NCBI RefSeq assembly: GCF_030272615.1
Contig: NC_081410.1
Location: 573,883,241 to 573,947,240, forward strand
Length of the DNA stretch: 64,000 nucleotides
Direction of reading: 5' to 3'
From: Cryptomeria japonica
Lineage: Eukaryota > Streptophyta > Pinopsida > Cupressales > Cupressaceae
Part shown: positions 10,418 to 22,370 of the stretch, piece by piece
Position numbering within the stretch: the stretch's first letter is position 1
Layout: each line of letters opens with the position of its first letter
Position numbers and translations under genes: made by a program
The notes under the pieces: model-generated
Told to the model about the DNA's origin: nothing
Databases searched by the model: none
What the model saw: the letters and a program-made list of their open reading frames with translations, nothing else

Positions 10418-11996
10418 GGGTTGGTTGTGTAGCCATATGTATTTTGACATCATTTTATCATGACACTTATGATTATATATATATATATATATATGAGATG
10501 ATTCATCTTTGCGGCAGCTATATGCATGTGTACCTATGTGATATATGTTCTTATGTGATGCTTATGATATGGATGCAAATATGTACATAATAAAATGCAA
10601 TATTTTTGTTCTTTTATATTTTATATGTTTATGCAAATGCAAATGTGAATGTATGAAATGTAGATGAATATGATAATGCAAATGATTATTTACATGATGA
10701 AAATGTAAAATCTGTTAACATGTGTTGTCTGCAGGACGTGATGCACTTGTGATATCTATATGTATGTATGAAATGCTTATATGTGGTAATGCAGGTGAAA
10801 ACTACATGAAATGAAAATGTTTTTGGCATGTCATTATACTTAGTCATGTGATAGCGGGCTACATGGACTCAAGAAGGATGATGGAAGTCAATCAAGAAAT
10901 GGGGATAGAAGATGGAAGATATGGAAGTGAAAGAGCTTCTTGTGCATTATCATCATTGAGCTTTATTATGGCAAGTAGGTTATCACAATCAAGGCATATG
11001 TTCGACCTAGAAAGTCATTGTACCTATTTGCATGGAGATAAGATAGTCATGAACAAGGAATGCCCTAGTTCATACTACACTCTCAGTGTCCTCATATCCT
11101 TGGACAAGTTGTAGCATTACTAAGAGACAATCCACAGACAGCAAAGAAAATAGGTGATGATACCCCATCCTCGCCTTTCTAGTCAAAGACATCCTGGAGA
11201 TAAAATCTCTAGTCTGAGACATCCTAGAAAAGCTAAAAGACTCGACACAAACATCCACTGTAGTCCTCAAGTTTAGTGTCTCTTGTCACTTGTATAAGTT
11301 GAATTTGATTGTGGTCACAATGTTTACTTTCACAAAAAGGATAGACAACACTAAACCATATGTTGTCTGAGTCTATCAGAAGATTTGATTTGTTGAAGCC
11401 CATTGTTGCTATTGTGTCTCATCTAAAACTGACTAAATCCATGAAATTGATATTGTATTGTGGAGAAGATGAAACTTTATTGCGGACTGGCGATGCAGAT
11501 GCTACTTTATTGTGAATTGTGCACGAATAGACTAGAGAAAACTGGAAGAAACTGTACTCCTCAGAACATGTGATGTTCTTGGTTCCATGGATAGGAGCTG
11601 ATTTATTATGAATGGAAAGGGATGGAAAGGAAGGTTTATTATGGATGGCGAACCAATCTTGAGTAGATCAATAACAAGCCATGATGGGAATGGGTAAGTT
11701 TTATTATGAATGTATATGCTATGAGTGTGTGCAAAGTGAAGGATGAAATGGAATCCTGAAGGAGGGAGGAGCAATGTCTCTACACATGGTGTTGGTGACC
11801 TAGTTTTCACCACGGTACTTGCCCAGGGCACCACCAAAGTGGTTTTCACCATTGGACAAAATGTTTTCTCTTTACTTTTTTTATTTTTCAATTTTTTTTT
11901 GTGTCACAAGGTGCCTGTTTGCCAGGTTTTCACCAAGTAATGATTTTTTATGTTTTATGATTTTTTTGTATTTTTGAATTGGGATACTCTGAAAAG
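10418..11996. other. 3' region of Tat1 between antisense gene and integrase
   Basis: No coding region is supported. The interval includes a (TA)n run near 10475-10496, a partly duplicated phrase around 'ctagtcaaagacatcctgg' (11175-11235), repeated 'tttattrtggatg' phrases (about 11450-11715), and three 'ggttttcacc' copies (11800-11935). All have counterparts in Tat2 at 34632-36219. ORFs at 10848-11114, 11532-11891 and elsewhere are not conserved as proteins. Confidence 0.6.
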
Positions 11997-13388
11997 CTAT
12001 GTGTAGAACCTGCGAAGGTGCATGCTATTTATAGGATCCTCTAAAGGTTCACCCTCTATGGTTGAGAGTTGATATACACTAGATCCATATGCTGCTGTAA
12101 TGATGTAAGGACCAAGCCAATTTGATTCGAATTTGCCCTTCTTCTCTCTATCCTGCTGATTCTTAGGATTTTCTCTGAGAACTAAGTCCCCTACCTCAAA
12201 TGTGAGAGGCTTGACTTTATGATTGTAGTTGTGACTCATTTGTTGTTGATAAGCCTTGAGATAATTAAAAGCAGTTTGTCTTCATTCATCTAATAGTTCA
12301 AGTTCTTGTAAGCAAGAGACCCTGTAATCTTCATCACTGATAATGTTTTGCAAAGAGACTCGTAAAGAGGGTAACTCAACCTCAATAGGCAAGATAGCTT
12401 CAGTGCCATAGACAAGTGAATAGGGTGTAGCTCCTATAGGTGTGTGGATGCTTGTGCAGTAGGCCCAAAGTGCGGGATTAAGTTGTATATGCCAATTATG
12501 GCCAGCGTCATCGACTGTCTTTTTTAAGATTTTAAGGATTATTTTATTAGATGCCTCAACTTGACCGTTACCTTGGGGGTAATATGGTGTGGAGAAATGA
12601 TGAGTAATATGGAAGCGATCACAGAGTTCATGAACATCCTGATTTTTGAAGGGGCACTCGTTATCGGTGATAATGGAAACAGGAATACAATATCGACAAA
12701 TGATATAGTTGAGAATGAAGGTAGCAATTTGTTTTCCAGTGACTTGCGTGAGAGGCACGGCTTCGATCCATTTTGTGAAATATTTTGTGGCAGTGATAAT
12801 GAATTTATGACCATTGGAAGAAGGAGGGTGAATCTTGCCTATGAGATTGAGTCCCCGTTCACAGAAGGGCCAAGGAGTCGCAATTGGTTGAAGTTCTTGC
12901 GCTGGTGCATGAATGAGGTCCCCATGAAGTTGACACTACTTACATTTCTTGACAAACTGATATGAGTCTTTTTCCATATTGGGCCAGTAATATCCAGTCC
13001 TGATGAGTTTCTTGGCTAAGGTAGGACCACTTGAATGTGGAACACATATCCCTTCATGTACTTCATGTAACGCAATCTAAGCTTCATCTCTTTCTAAACA
13101 TCTAAGAAGAGTGCCATCTAGACCTCGACGGTATAGGATATCGGCTAAAATGACATATCGAGAAGATTGATAAATGAAAGTTTGATGTTGGTTATTGGAT
13201 AGGTCAGGAGGAAGGATATTATTATGAAGGTATGTGAAAATGGAACCATATAACTGGGACTCAAGACTGACAACACATATTATCTTAGTAAGAGTGATTT
13301 CATATGAAGGAACCAAAAGGTTATCCACTAAGAACTCATAGCGGGTCTCATTTGGTGGTAAATCGATTAATGAAGCAATTGTAGCCAT
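11997..13388 (-). pseudogene. Tat1 integrase (broken, first catalytic Asp lost)
   Basis: Gypsy-type integrase ends the gag-pol frame. Reading down from 13388: linker and N-terminal region, zinc-binding His/Cys segment near 13060-12925 (one Cys region broken by a stop before 'CQLHGD'), core from about 12860, and C-terminal domain 'FEVGDLVLRENPKNQQDREK' to 'SMHLRRFYT' with the final stop at 11997. The first core Asp, kept in Tat2 as GLDLIGK, is Asn here (codon 12846-12848), a C to T change on the + strand at a CpG. The second Asp (IITDNECPF) and the Glu (GQVEASNK) remain. Stops near 13075 and 12280 also break the frame. Confidence 0.88.
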
Positions 13389-13562
13389 GGCATCTGTGGC
13401 TCGATTCTGCTCTCTTGGTATCTACTCAAAGTCTATCTTTGTGAAATGTTGTTTCAGGTCATCCACCATTCTTTTGTAAGGCATTAATTTCTCATCCTTT
13501 GTTTGGTAATCATCGGTTGCTTGACGAATTACAAGTTGAGAGTCCCCAAAAACTTGAAGTTT

Positions 13563-15131
13563 CTACATTTTCCATTGAACTGTAATCCATAATCCTGTTG
13601 TTAATGCCTCATACTCCGCTATGTTATTAGTGCAAGGAAATGATAAGCGGTATGATTTTGGTATGGAATTCCCTTGAGGAGTTATGAAGAGGATGCCAGC
13701 TCCTGCCCCATGCTGTGTGTATGAGCCATCAAAGTATAGTTGCCAAGGCTTCGCGTGCGACAATGTTAAAATGGATTCATCTGGAAATTTTGAAGTTAGA
13801 GGAACATCATCTATCATGGGAGCATCTGCTAACTGATCTACGATAGCTTGTCCTTTTATTGCTTTTCTATCCACATACTCAATGTTGAATTCACTCAAGA
13901 GCATCACCCATTTGGCTAGTCACATAGTAAGTGTTGCTTTATTGAGAAGGTATTTCAACGGATCGATCCTTGCAACCAACTTAGTTTTATGAGTTAGCAT
14001 GTAATATCATAATTTCTATGAAGCAAAGACCACAGCGAGACATGCATGCTCAATTGGTGTATAATTTAGCTCATATCCAACTAATGTGTGACTGATGTAA
14101 TAGAGTGCCTTTTCTTTGCCTTTAGTAACCTATTGTGCTAAGAGTGCCCCTAGTGCTGTTGAAGTAGCTGATATGTATAGTAGTAGAGGCTGATCTAGAA
14201 TTGGTGGCATCAAAACTAGCGGATTCAGAAGATAATTTTTGAGTGCCTGGAAAGCTTGTTGACAATTATCATCCCATTTTGAATTTGATGTTTTTATGTA
14301 GCAAGTGCTGAAAAGGATTACACTTATCTGCAAGTTGTGCTATGAATCTTCGTATGGATTGAAGTCTCCCTTGCAAAGATCGAAGTTGACTGATATTTCT
14401 TGGTGGTTGCATCTCTAGGATGGCCTTGACTTTTGCTAGATCTGCTTCAATTCCTCTCTTTGAGACAATGAATCCTAGGAGCTTCCCATAGGTTACTCCA
14501 AAGACACATTTCATGGGGTTCAATCTTACTTTATATTTTTCCAACCGATCAAAGATGATTGAAAGTATGTCCAAATGTGTATCTTTGTCTATTGATTTGC
14601 CCAAGAGGTCATCAACATAATCTTCCACAGTAACATGCATGAGATCATGAAAGATAGTAGTCATGGATATGTAGCGCCTACATTTTTTAGCCCAAAGGGC
14701 ATGACATTCCAACAGAAAGTTCCCCAAGGACAAGTGAATGTTGTTTTGTGCTAGTCTTCAGATGCAATTTTTATTTGATTGTAACCAGAGAATCCATCCA
14801 TCAAGGATAACATCGCATGACCTGCTGTGAGATTGAAAATCAAGTCAATATTTGGTAATTAAAAATCATCCTTAGGACAAGCTTCATTGATGTCTCTGAA
14901 ATCTATACATATTCTGATGCTATGATCTAGTTTACTGATAGGCACTAAGTTGGAGATCCATTCAAGATAATCAATTGGGCGTATGAATCTGACATCCAAT
15001 AATTTCTCAAGCTCTGCTTTGACTAATAATGCCACTTGTGGATGCATCTTTCTTAATTTTTGTTTCACTGGTTTTGCCCCCGATTTAACTGTCAAATTGT
15101 GCATTACCAAATCTGGATCCAATACAGGCAT
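13563..15131 (-). pseudogene. Tat1 reverse transcriptase and two RNase H domains (broken)
   Basis: The RT fingers show 'HPQVALLVKAELEKLLDV' and 'SIRICIDFRDINEACPKDDF'. The catalytic box is VEDYVDDLLGKS. A 7-nt deletion near 14665 and an extra T near 14278, both judged against Tat2, shift and then restore the frame. The first RNase H (about 14333-13910) keeps little of its active site and contains TGA at 14007, shared with Tat2. The second RNase H (13907-13563) reads 'WQLYFDGSYTQHGAGAGILF' and 'NNIAEYEAL', with Asp and Glu in the expected places. Two RNase H domains in series identify the Tat lineage. Confidence 0.88.
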
Positions 15132-16298
15132 ATCAGCGTATGACCATTCAAAATTGATCTGTCATTCCATGAAGAAACTTATGAATTTTGACCTTCTGAC
15201 TCTATCAAAGATTTAGCTAGGAATATGTTGTGTGGAACTTCTTCTATACCAATGTTTGTTTTGATAGTCTCCTCTAGCAACATGGATGACTTTTCTTCAT
15301 ATGATGCTGGGAGAATGTCGAGCCTTCCATTTTCAGGTGCCTTAGAGAGGTTTTCACCCTCAAATACGTCATTTCTTTTTACTTTTTTGAGGTCAGATAG
15401 CACCAGAGTGTGGTTTTCGCCATAAGACCCTTAGTTTGTTTTTATTTTTATATTTTTACAACTAGAAGGCCCAACACCCTCACCGAAATATGCCATGCTA
15501 TTGAATTCTATAGTGTATCCCACTTTATGGTCCCCAAGGGGAAGATCATCTCATATGCCAAGATAGTCAATAAAAGCTTCATCATTTTGGAATGTGTCAA
15601 ACTATGCAGGTCCTTCATAGTCCTAGTCAATAAGTTGGTGGTGAACAAGGGGAAGGCCTTTGATGTCCTCAAAGTTAGCAAGGTTAAGAGTGAGGATGTA
15701 GTTATATTCAGGTATGTCGAGGTAGTTATTGAGGTCATCATTGGCACTCTTCTCATCTGACTTGATCGTGAACGAATCCAAATTATCATCACTAGTAGCA
15801 CATTCTGGGACAGGTGTTCTCATTCTATGTGATTTCAACCTAGAAACCTAGAGACAAGGGCTGTGTGGAATCCTCAGGGGTTGTTTCTTGACCAACTTTG
15901 AATTTTTCATAAAATTCCTCTTCTTCTATGGGTTCATCTGGCTCTCTGAATGTCCTGGTGAGCTCGTAGTCACTGGAGGATTTGTCTGAACCCCATTCCC
16001 ATTCGTTGGAGTCTGTGGAATAGTGATTCTCTTGTTGAATTTTGGTAGCTTTGATTTGTAATGCTTCTTCTATCTTTTGAGTATGAACCTTGAAAGTCAT
16101 GAAACCAAGTCCTTTGGAATGTTCCTTTTTGAATGTCAATTCAGGTAGTAAAGGTTCAATGATGCCTTCCTTTCTTAACCCAAGAGGACTTTTGCCATCA
16201 TAACCAAATTTTTGTAGAATCTTGAACCCTTTGCCATACTTCTTACATGGTAAACTGATGTGATCTTGTGTATCATTTTCAAGGTCTTTGTAAAGCAT
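15132..16298 (-). pseudogene. Tat1 protease-RT linker with G-patch-like segment
   Basis: This is the middle of the gag-pol frame. At 16240-16100 the protein reads 'YGKGFKILQKFGYDGKSPLG' and then 'LRKEGIIEPL', matching the Gly-rich pattern of a G-patch, an RNA-associated module found between protease and RT in some retroelements. An acidic region follows (DSNEWEWGSDKSSSDYE, EPIEEEEFYEKF), then a poorly conserved linker leading to RT (ILPASYEEKSSMLLEETIKT). Stops occur near 15839 and 15180. The role of the G-patch here is not known. Confidence 0.7.
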
Positions 16299-16376
16299 TT
16301 TGTATAAGTCTTCTTCTTCTAGTTCACCCCATTTTTGGAAGATTGTAGGATCCCATTCAAGTGTATTGATAGATAT

Positions 16377-16900
16377 CTACTTAGTAGGATGTGGTCGTCC
16401 ATATTCTTTTGGTGAATTCATGTCTTGTTGTAAGTACATGGTCTGATTCAAAGTGTATTCACCCATGCCCTTGTCTTGGAATTTCCCTTTAAGCTCACCT
16501 TGTTTTGATGTTGAAGGTTTTAATGATTCAGGATCAATGTACACAGAAGAAGGAACAGCTTCGTGATTACTTGGAATGATCGTCTCAGTTTTTGATCTCA
16601 AGTTATTGCAATATATGAATGGATTAGGATCACAATTAACTGTTATTTCAACTCCATTGTAGGGAAACTTAATGCATTGGTGATATGTAGATGGGACTGC
16701 CCTCATTTCATGAATCCAAGGATGTCCTAGCAATATATTGTATGTGAGCTCCAGGTCTAGGACTTGACAAACCACATCCTTTGTAACCAGCCCAACTCTG
16801 AGAGGTAAGGTAACCAGCTCAATGTACAAATATTTAGACCTGCTCCTCCATCTATCAAGACTTGTTTTATGCAATGTTTGTGTATGAAGGCTTCAATGTG
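16377..16900 (-). pseudogene. Tat1 retropepsin (internally deleted)
   Basis: This is the aspartic protease of the gag-pol frame. The active-site strand is present as LIDGGAGLNICTLS. About 105 bp that follow it in Tat2 (roughly 41037-41140) are missing here near 16811, which also shifts the frame. After the deletion the second half is recognisable: 'GLVTKDVVCQVLDLELTYN', 'LLGHPWIHEMRAVPSTYHQC', 'IKFPYNGVEITVN'. The missing piece includes the flap region, so the enzyme cannot fold as a protease. Confidence 0.8.
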
Positions 16901-19426
16901 TAAAGGTGCGTTATGTGGCTGACTTATGGAGGTATCATCAGCTTTCGTGAATGTAAGGGAGTGTGGAATGGAAAGGTATCCCACCATGGCTTGAAACTGG
17001 TCCACGTTTAGATTGGTAGGAAGAACAGTTTCTCTCAAGATTTTGTCAAGAATGGATTTATGTGTGGGGGATATGCATAGGAGCTCAAGAATGGAGATGA
17101 GCACAGGTGTCTTCCCTAACTGTTCTACAAGGTCATACTCAGGTTTGGTGGATGAGGAAGTGATGTTTTCGGCTGGAGCACCTTGCAAAGTGAATTTACC
17201 TCGATGGGTTGTAACATGACATTCAGAGGTAGGTTCAGAAGAAGATCCAATGCCTTTTAGGACAATCTTGGGTCTCTGGGTAGAATTCTTAGGGTTTTTG
17301 TCCTTGATGATAATGGTAGAGACATAATTGTGCATCGAGATGTGATTGATAGTTGAATCATAGTTATAGGATGCTCTGGTATAGTTGGTCTGATCATTTG
17401 TGGCTTTAGCTTTTCCCTTGTCATGTTTTAGGAATGGTTCCTTAAACATTTCATGTTCTTGATTGGATGAATATCCTTCAATCTCAATGTCACCTCTATC
17501 AATGAGATCTTGTATGATGTTCTTCAGTCGATGACAATTTCCTATTTTATGTCCCTTGCTCTTATGAAATTCACAATATTCATCATCATTCCACCAATTT
17601 GGTTTAATCTTTGGCTCATATGGAGGCAAATCTAGAATAGTGATTACCTTGTTTGCCACTAGCTTCTTGAAGACTGACTCAAGTGGTTCTCCCAATGGGG
17701 TATACTTCCTTCGTGATCTAGAAGTTGTTTGAGTATTCACCTGATTGTTTGTAGAGCTTGATCCTAAAAAAATGATTTTGGGTTGCACTGTATTGGCATC
17801 CACCACACCATCATTGATTGTGTTCTTGTTTTTATTCCAAAATCTTGGCTTATCTTTTCCTTTAAATTCATCTTTGTTTTCCTTGAATATCTTAATGACT
17901 CCTTGTTCAATTAGGACCTTTTCTGTCGCTAATCCTTTTTCAATGACGTCCTTGAAGGTGGCCAAACAAGCTTTCCTTAGATCATAGCCAATGTCTTTGT
18001 TAACATTTTGGGTAAACATCTCTACCATTTTTTTTTGTGGAATTTCACAAGAGCATCTGCTGGCTATATTTCTCCATCTTTGTAAAAATGATGAAAAAGA
18101 TTCTCCATCCCTTTGCTTGGTGTTGCACAAAGTAGTGACTGATATGTCTGTCTCTATGTTGTAACAGAAATGTTGAATAAATGCCTCTGCTAAGTCACCC
18201 CATGACTTAATACTAGGTGGAAGTTGGGAGAACCATTCCATAGCTTGATCACCTAAGCTTTGTGGCAATAATCTCATCAAATATGTCTCTTTTGAAGCTA
18301 CCTCAATGCAAGCTATGAAAAACTATCTTATGTGTGCCTTAGGATCCCCTTTTCCTCTATACTTATAAAATTTAGGTGTCACAAAGTGTGTAGGAAAAGG
18401 AGGCATTGGAATGCTCTTGTCAAATGGATAAGGACATATGTCTCTCATTGTGTATGTTGGCTTCAGTGTATTTATGTCCTCCATTTTCTTTTGTAAGTCC
18501 CTGATTTGTTGTTCCAAATTGTTCTTAGGTGGAGATCAACTTCTTAGACCATACCCCATTCTTGAGGCACCAATTGAAGGAGGAGCATGTTTCATATATG
18601 GATGATATTGAACATACACATGTTCATATGGAGGAGGTCTATCATGATGTTGCGTATATGGACCACTTTGTATAAAGTCATGTTGAGGAACGAAATATCT
18701 GCTTTGTCCATGTATACCATACTCTACAAGCATGTCATGAGTTTTTTCTAGTGTGTTGCCCCCAAATTTGACGCGAGGTTTCCTTGTGTCCAAGTTTTGA
18801 GCATGCCTTTGGATATCCAATTGCTTTGGTGGTTGATCCTTAGCATTGATATGTGATTGAGTATATTTTTCTGCATAAGACTTCCATAATGGTCTGCGAA
18901 GGTGAGTATCATATGCTTGACCATGTGTGTATGGGACCTCTGGTTTTTGAAACAAAGATGATGGTGATTCAAGCACAAGATGTGGTCCTCTATTGTCTCC
19001 ACTATTAGGCCTCCTTTGATCCATGTTGAGGTGAGTTTGTTGCAAAGGTCGATTTTCCATTATTTGAGACATGTCAAAATCATGAGGTATCTTGGCTCCA
19101 CTTTGTGCCATCACTTGTAGAAAGTATTGTCTATCTCTCCTCATTATTTCCTCAACCAATTGATTAAAATGAGGATTCATAATGGTGTCTTCCACTTTTG
19201 TTGAATGTACCGAAAAGTTGTCCATATTGTCATTGTGTGTATCATTGTTGTTTGTAGTGTCAATGTTCTCAACATTTGGAATGTTTCTATAGCCATCCAT
19301 GTTAGGTAATGTAGTATGATCAGAATTGAAAAAGATATCATTGTCATACTCATAGGAACTCATGTTTGCAGACTCTTGAGCCTCTTTAGTTTCTCTCCTA
19401 GATTTTTGTAAACGGGTTTCAACCAT
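16901..19426 (-). pseudogene. Tat1 gag (broken by a few stops)
   Basis: Gag begins at 19426 with 'MVETRLQKSRRETKEAQESA', the same start as Tat2. It has a His/Pro/Tyr-rich N-terminal half, then the short coiled stretch 'LEQQIRDLQKKMEDINTLKP', then the retrotransposon gag core 'LGDQAMEWFSQLPPSIKSWG' to 'FLQRWRNIASRCSCEIPQK'. Farther on is a His/Cys zinc-binding motif, YCEFHKSKGHKIGNCHRLKN. In-frame stops are near 18536 (CGA to TGA by comparison with Tat2) and 18320. The rest is one frame to the protease. Confidence 0.88.
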
Positions 19427-21576
19427 GAACTAGGTCTTGACCAAGATGTGTGAGACTAGATGAAAATAGAAAGAGTATGAAAGACTAAGAGTTGGATGGA
19501 ATGTAAATGAATCTAAGGTGTACTTGCAATGTCCAAAGTGTAAGACCAAGTATGTATGTAGTAGAGTAGGTGTGACTTCCAAAGAGATGATAGTTTCTCT
19601 TGATGAGGTAAGTTGACCTTGACTCTAAGTAAGACCAAATGCGACCCAAAGGTGATAGACCTTGATGAGGGACCACTTAGCAAAATGTTGTTGTATGTAG
19701 TGTGTTGACAAAGTATGATGAGGACAAGCAGGTGACCTTTTGACTCAAGTTTAGACAAATATGAATGTAATGTAAGGTGTAAAGCAATGATGGACTTTGT
19801 AAGACCCAAAGACAGGTTGAATGCTAGATGAAACCCTGGAGAAATAACTTAGGAAGCTCAAGAATTCTGAACATAGACGTCCCTGTATACTGCACAGACA
19901 TGATTTCCAGACACAGATGTGGTTCTATTTAACACAGACACGAGTCTAAGATTTTGTAAATGGAATGTTGATTCTGGGAACACAAACACATTTCTACCTT
20001 TCACAGATGCGGTTATACGACACAGACACATTTCTGCAAAATTTGTGCATTTTTTTCCAATATGTGAAGTTACTTTGTTGTGACCAAATCTAAATGTTTG
20101 ACTATTTTTTCGTGACAAGATGACACAGTGTTGATGAGGACTCAATGTTTGCAAGTGTCTAGACAAAAATGACTCAAAGAAAAGTGTGTTGTTTGATGTA
20201 AAATTGTTTTTCATACACTTGAAGACACAAAAGACACAATGTTTTTCTGTTTGGTCTTGAATGTTTGAATGTTTAAAATAAGTCAAGCACAATTCTTATG
20301 GCTGGCCAAGACAATAGTTGTTGATCCCACATGGGATTTTACCCCCGAGGCTATGCTATTCATAGTGGATACTTAGATACTTGACCCCACTGGCTCCACC
20401 CTCAGCACTCACTTCTCGGGGCAGCCAAGCATTAGTCCCCACAAAAACTCCTTGTGGCGAACTTTGTATCTCTACTAAGAACCATATGTGTGTGGGCCGC
20501 TACCAAAGGTCCGATCTCCTACCCCAACAACTAGAAGGATTTGGGCTTCTAAAACAAAAAGGTGCTAGTAAGGACATCCGCTCGTGTGGCCATACATGTG
20601 GCACTTTCAGCTCTATAAATATAGAAGGCTCCCAGCCGGTAGGGGTTACACCCTACAAATGATCAAATAAATTTGATCAAACGGGTTTATGGGGAGACAT
20701 AGTGTCGGTATGAACTAATCAACACATGTTATTCATAGTTTTCACCATGAATACAGTTATTTATAGTGGTTTGGAAGAAGATGGCTTTTCTTTTGCTACC
20801 ACTTGGGTCGTTCTCTCCTCACTAGTAGTCCTAATGACCACACGGGGAGATAGGCCCTCTAAAGATTAAACAAAAGAGCCTATTGCTCAAGACACAGAAG
20901 ACAATGGTTCAAATTTTAGTGCACCAATGGAAGTATTTGCTAGTCTATGAAAACAACGCACTCAATAAAAATCAAAAATCCTTGCCAAGGTCCTTCAATA
21001 AAGATTTGTTAGTAGTTTGGATTGTTTGAAATGATCACCCCTTCCTGCAAGCACACAAGTTAGGTAAATTTTAGATCCAAAAGACTTTGTGAAAATAGGG
21101 GCCTTCGACAAAACGATTTTGCTTTCAAGACAAGCTGCACCAATTTCGTTAGCTAGATCTAAAAATGTTAGCTCAAAATAAACCAGATCTAAAAAACCAA
21201 ATGACTAAAAACTGAATCAATGAAAATCCAAAATGCAAAATAAGTGCACACAGACATGGTTACCATAAACACAAATGTGACTTCTGGACGCAGACGCACC
21301 TGAAAATCCCACAAACGCAATTCTGGAACGTAGATGTGGCTTCTGGATGCAGACGGACCTGAAAATCCCACAGACGCAATTTTTGGAATCTGCAAAAAAA
21401 AAAAAAACTATCGAGGGTGCAGACATGATACCAGATGTCGCAGATGTGGCAAAAAACCAAAAACGTGATCTAAAAGTGCTCAGACATGAAAATACCAAAA
21501 TACACCCGAAAATGTCAGATATGCAACTTCAAAACACAAAATCTACAACAAGGATGTTAAATGCAAAAAGGGACAA
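19427..21576 (-). other. 5' leader of Tat1 with motif arrays and hairpins
   Basis: This is about 2.1 kb of untranslated leader between primer site and gag. It contains two arrays of ACACAGACGCG-like motifs on the + strand (19867-20036, about seven copies; 21246-21445, about nine). Three consecutive hairpins lie at 20613-20679: ctat-aaat-atag, gtaggg-gttaca-ccctac, and tgatcaaa-taaa-tttgatca. Tat2 keeps the same order. ORFs here (for example 20381-20662 on +, 19858-20292 on -) overlap these elements and are not called as genes. Confidence 0.65.
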
Positions 21577-21596
21577 GAGTCCCACCGAGTGTGCCA
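21577..21596 (-). other. Primer binding site of Tat1
   Basis: The minus strand reads TGGCACACTCGGTGGGACTC three bases after the LTR end. It begins TGG as expected for a tRNA 3' CCA, but it is not the initiator-Met site. I could not assign the tRNA. Tat2 differs at two positions (TGGCACGCCCGG..). Confidence 0.65.
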
Positions 21597-21599
21597 AAA

Positions 21600-22365
21600 T
21601 GTTTATGGTGAAAATAGATACAACAATGATAATATTGAAAGACTAAATGAATTCAACCACAAAAACCCTAGCCTAACAACAACAAAGATCCACCATAACC
21701 TATGAAGATTACCTAAGACAATGCAAATCAAATGAAATCACAAAGATTATACCATCACATGTCCAATAGGGTTATTCTTCCTATCTCCATTGATCTTGCT
21801 TGATATATTTGCTCTCAGATTTTATGTGCACAAGAGCTCAACAAAGAACAGAAATGTGGTTGCAAGTAGGATCGCATATGTTTGAAAGTGCAATGTAGTT
21901 GAGTAGTCAACCAAGGTTTGATAATGAAGGAAGCATCTCCTTATATAGAAGACACTATAAGAAATGGAGGGATAAGATTGAGAGGTGTAAAAGAGGTCAA
22001 CTATGATTAGAGGGTAGGTAGAGGAAATAATAAAATAATGAAAGGGGTAGGTAGTGTAAGAATTAAGAGATGAATGACATCTGTCATGGGTAGAAAAGGT
22101 CAATGAATTAATTAAATAAATAAAGATTTATTTAATTAATAGAAGAAGTGGGATAATTAAATAAATAAAATATTTATTTAATTTAGGAAAAAGGATAATT
22201 TAAATAAATAAATGTATTTATTTAAATGAGAAATAAGGCTAGAAGAGGATAAATGAATTAATTAAATAAATAAAGATTTATTTAATTAATAGAAGAATTA
22301 GGCTTAAGATAATTAAATAAATAAAATATTTATTTAATTAGACTGGACAATTTTAGGTGTCTACG
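21600..22365 (-). repeat. 5' LTR of Tat1
   Basis: This is 766 bp and the partner of 7989-8763. It ends on the + strand as gtgtctacg, where the family has gtgtctaca. It carries the same set of AT palindromes (22107-22339). Confidence 0.93.
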
Positions 22366-22370
22366 CCAAT

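Larger units (their letters stand above)
7989..22365 (-). mobile_element. Tat1: Ty3/gypsy Tat-type element with an antisense gene
   Basis: The element is bounded by LTRs of 775 and 766 bp and a TSD of CCAAT (7984-7988 and 22366-22370). Minus-strand order is 5' LTR, primer site, structured leader, gag, protease, G-patch segment, RT, RNase H, second RNase H, integrase, long 3' region with a plus-strand gene, polypurine tract and 3' LTR. The second RNase H and the antisense gene behind integrase are hallmarks of the Tat lineage. I count about 22 substitutions plus one indel between the LTRs, against 6 in Tat2, so Tat1 is the older insertion. It lacks parts of protease and most of the antisense gene. 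The outer LTR base at 22365 is G instead of A. Confidence 0.93.

Noticed and set aside
11532-11891. 119-codon minus ORF between integrase and the antisense gene of Tat1
   Set aside because: It is not kept as a protein in Tat2 (equivalent 35908-36090 is short and different) and overlaps DNA repeats.
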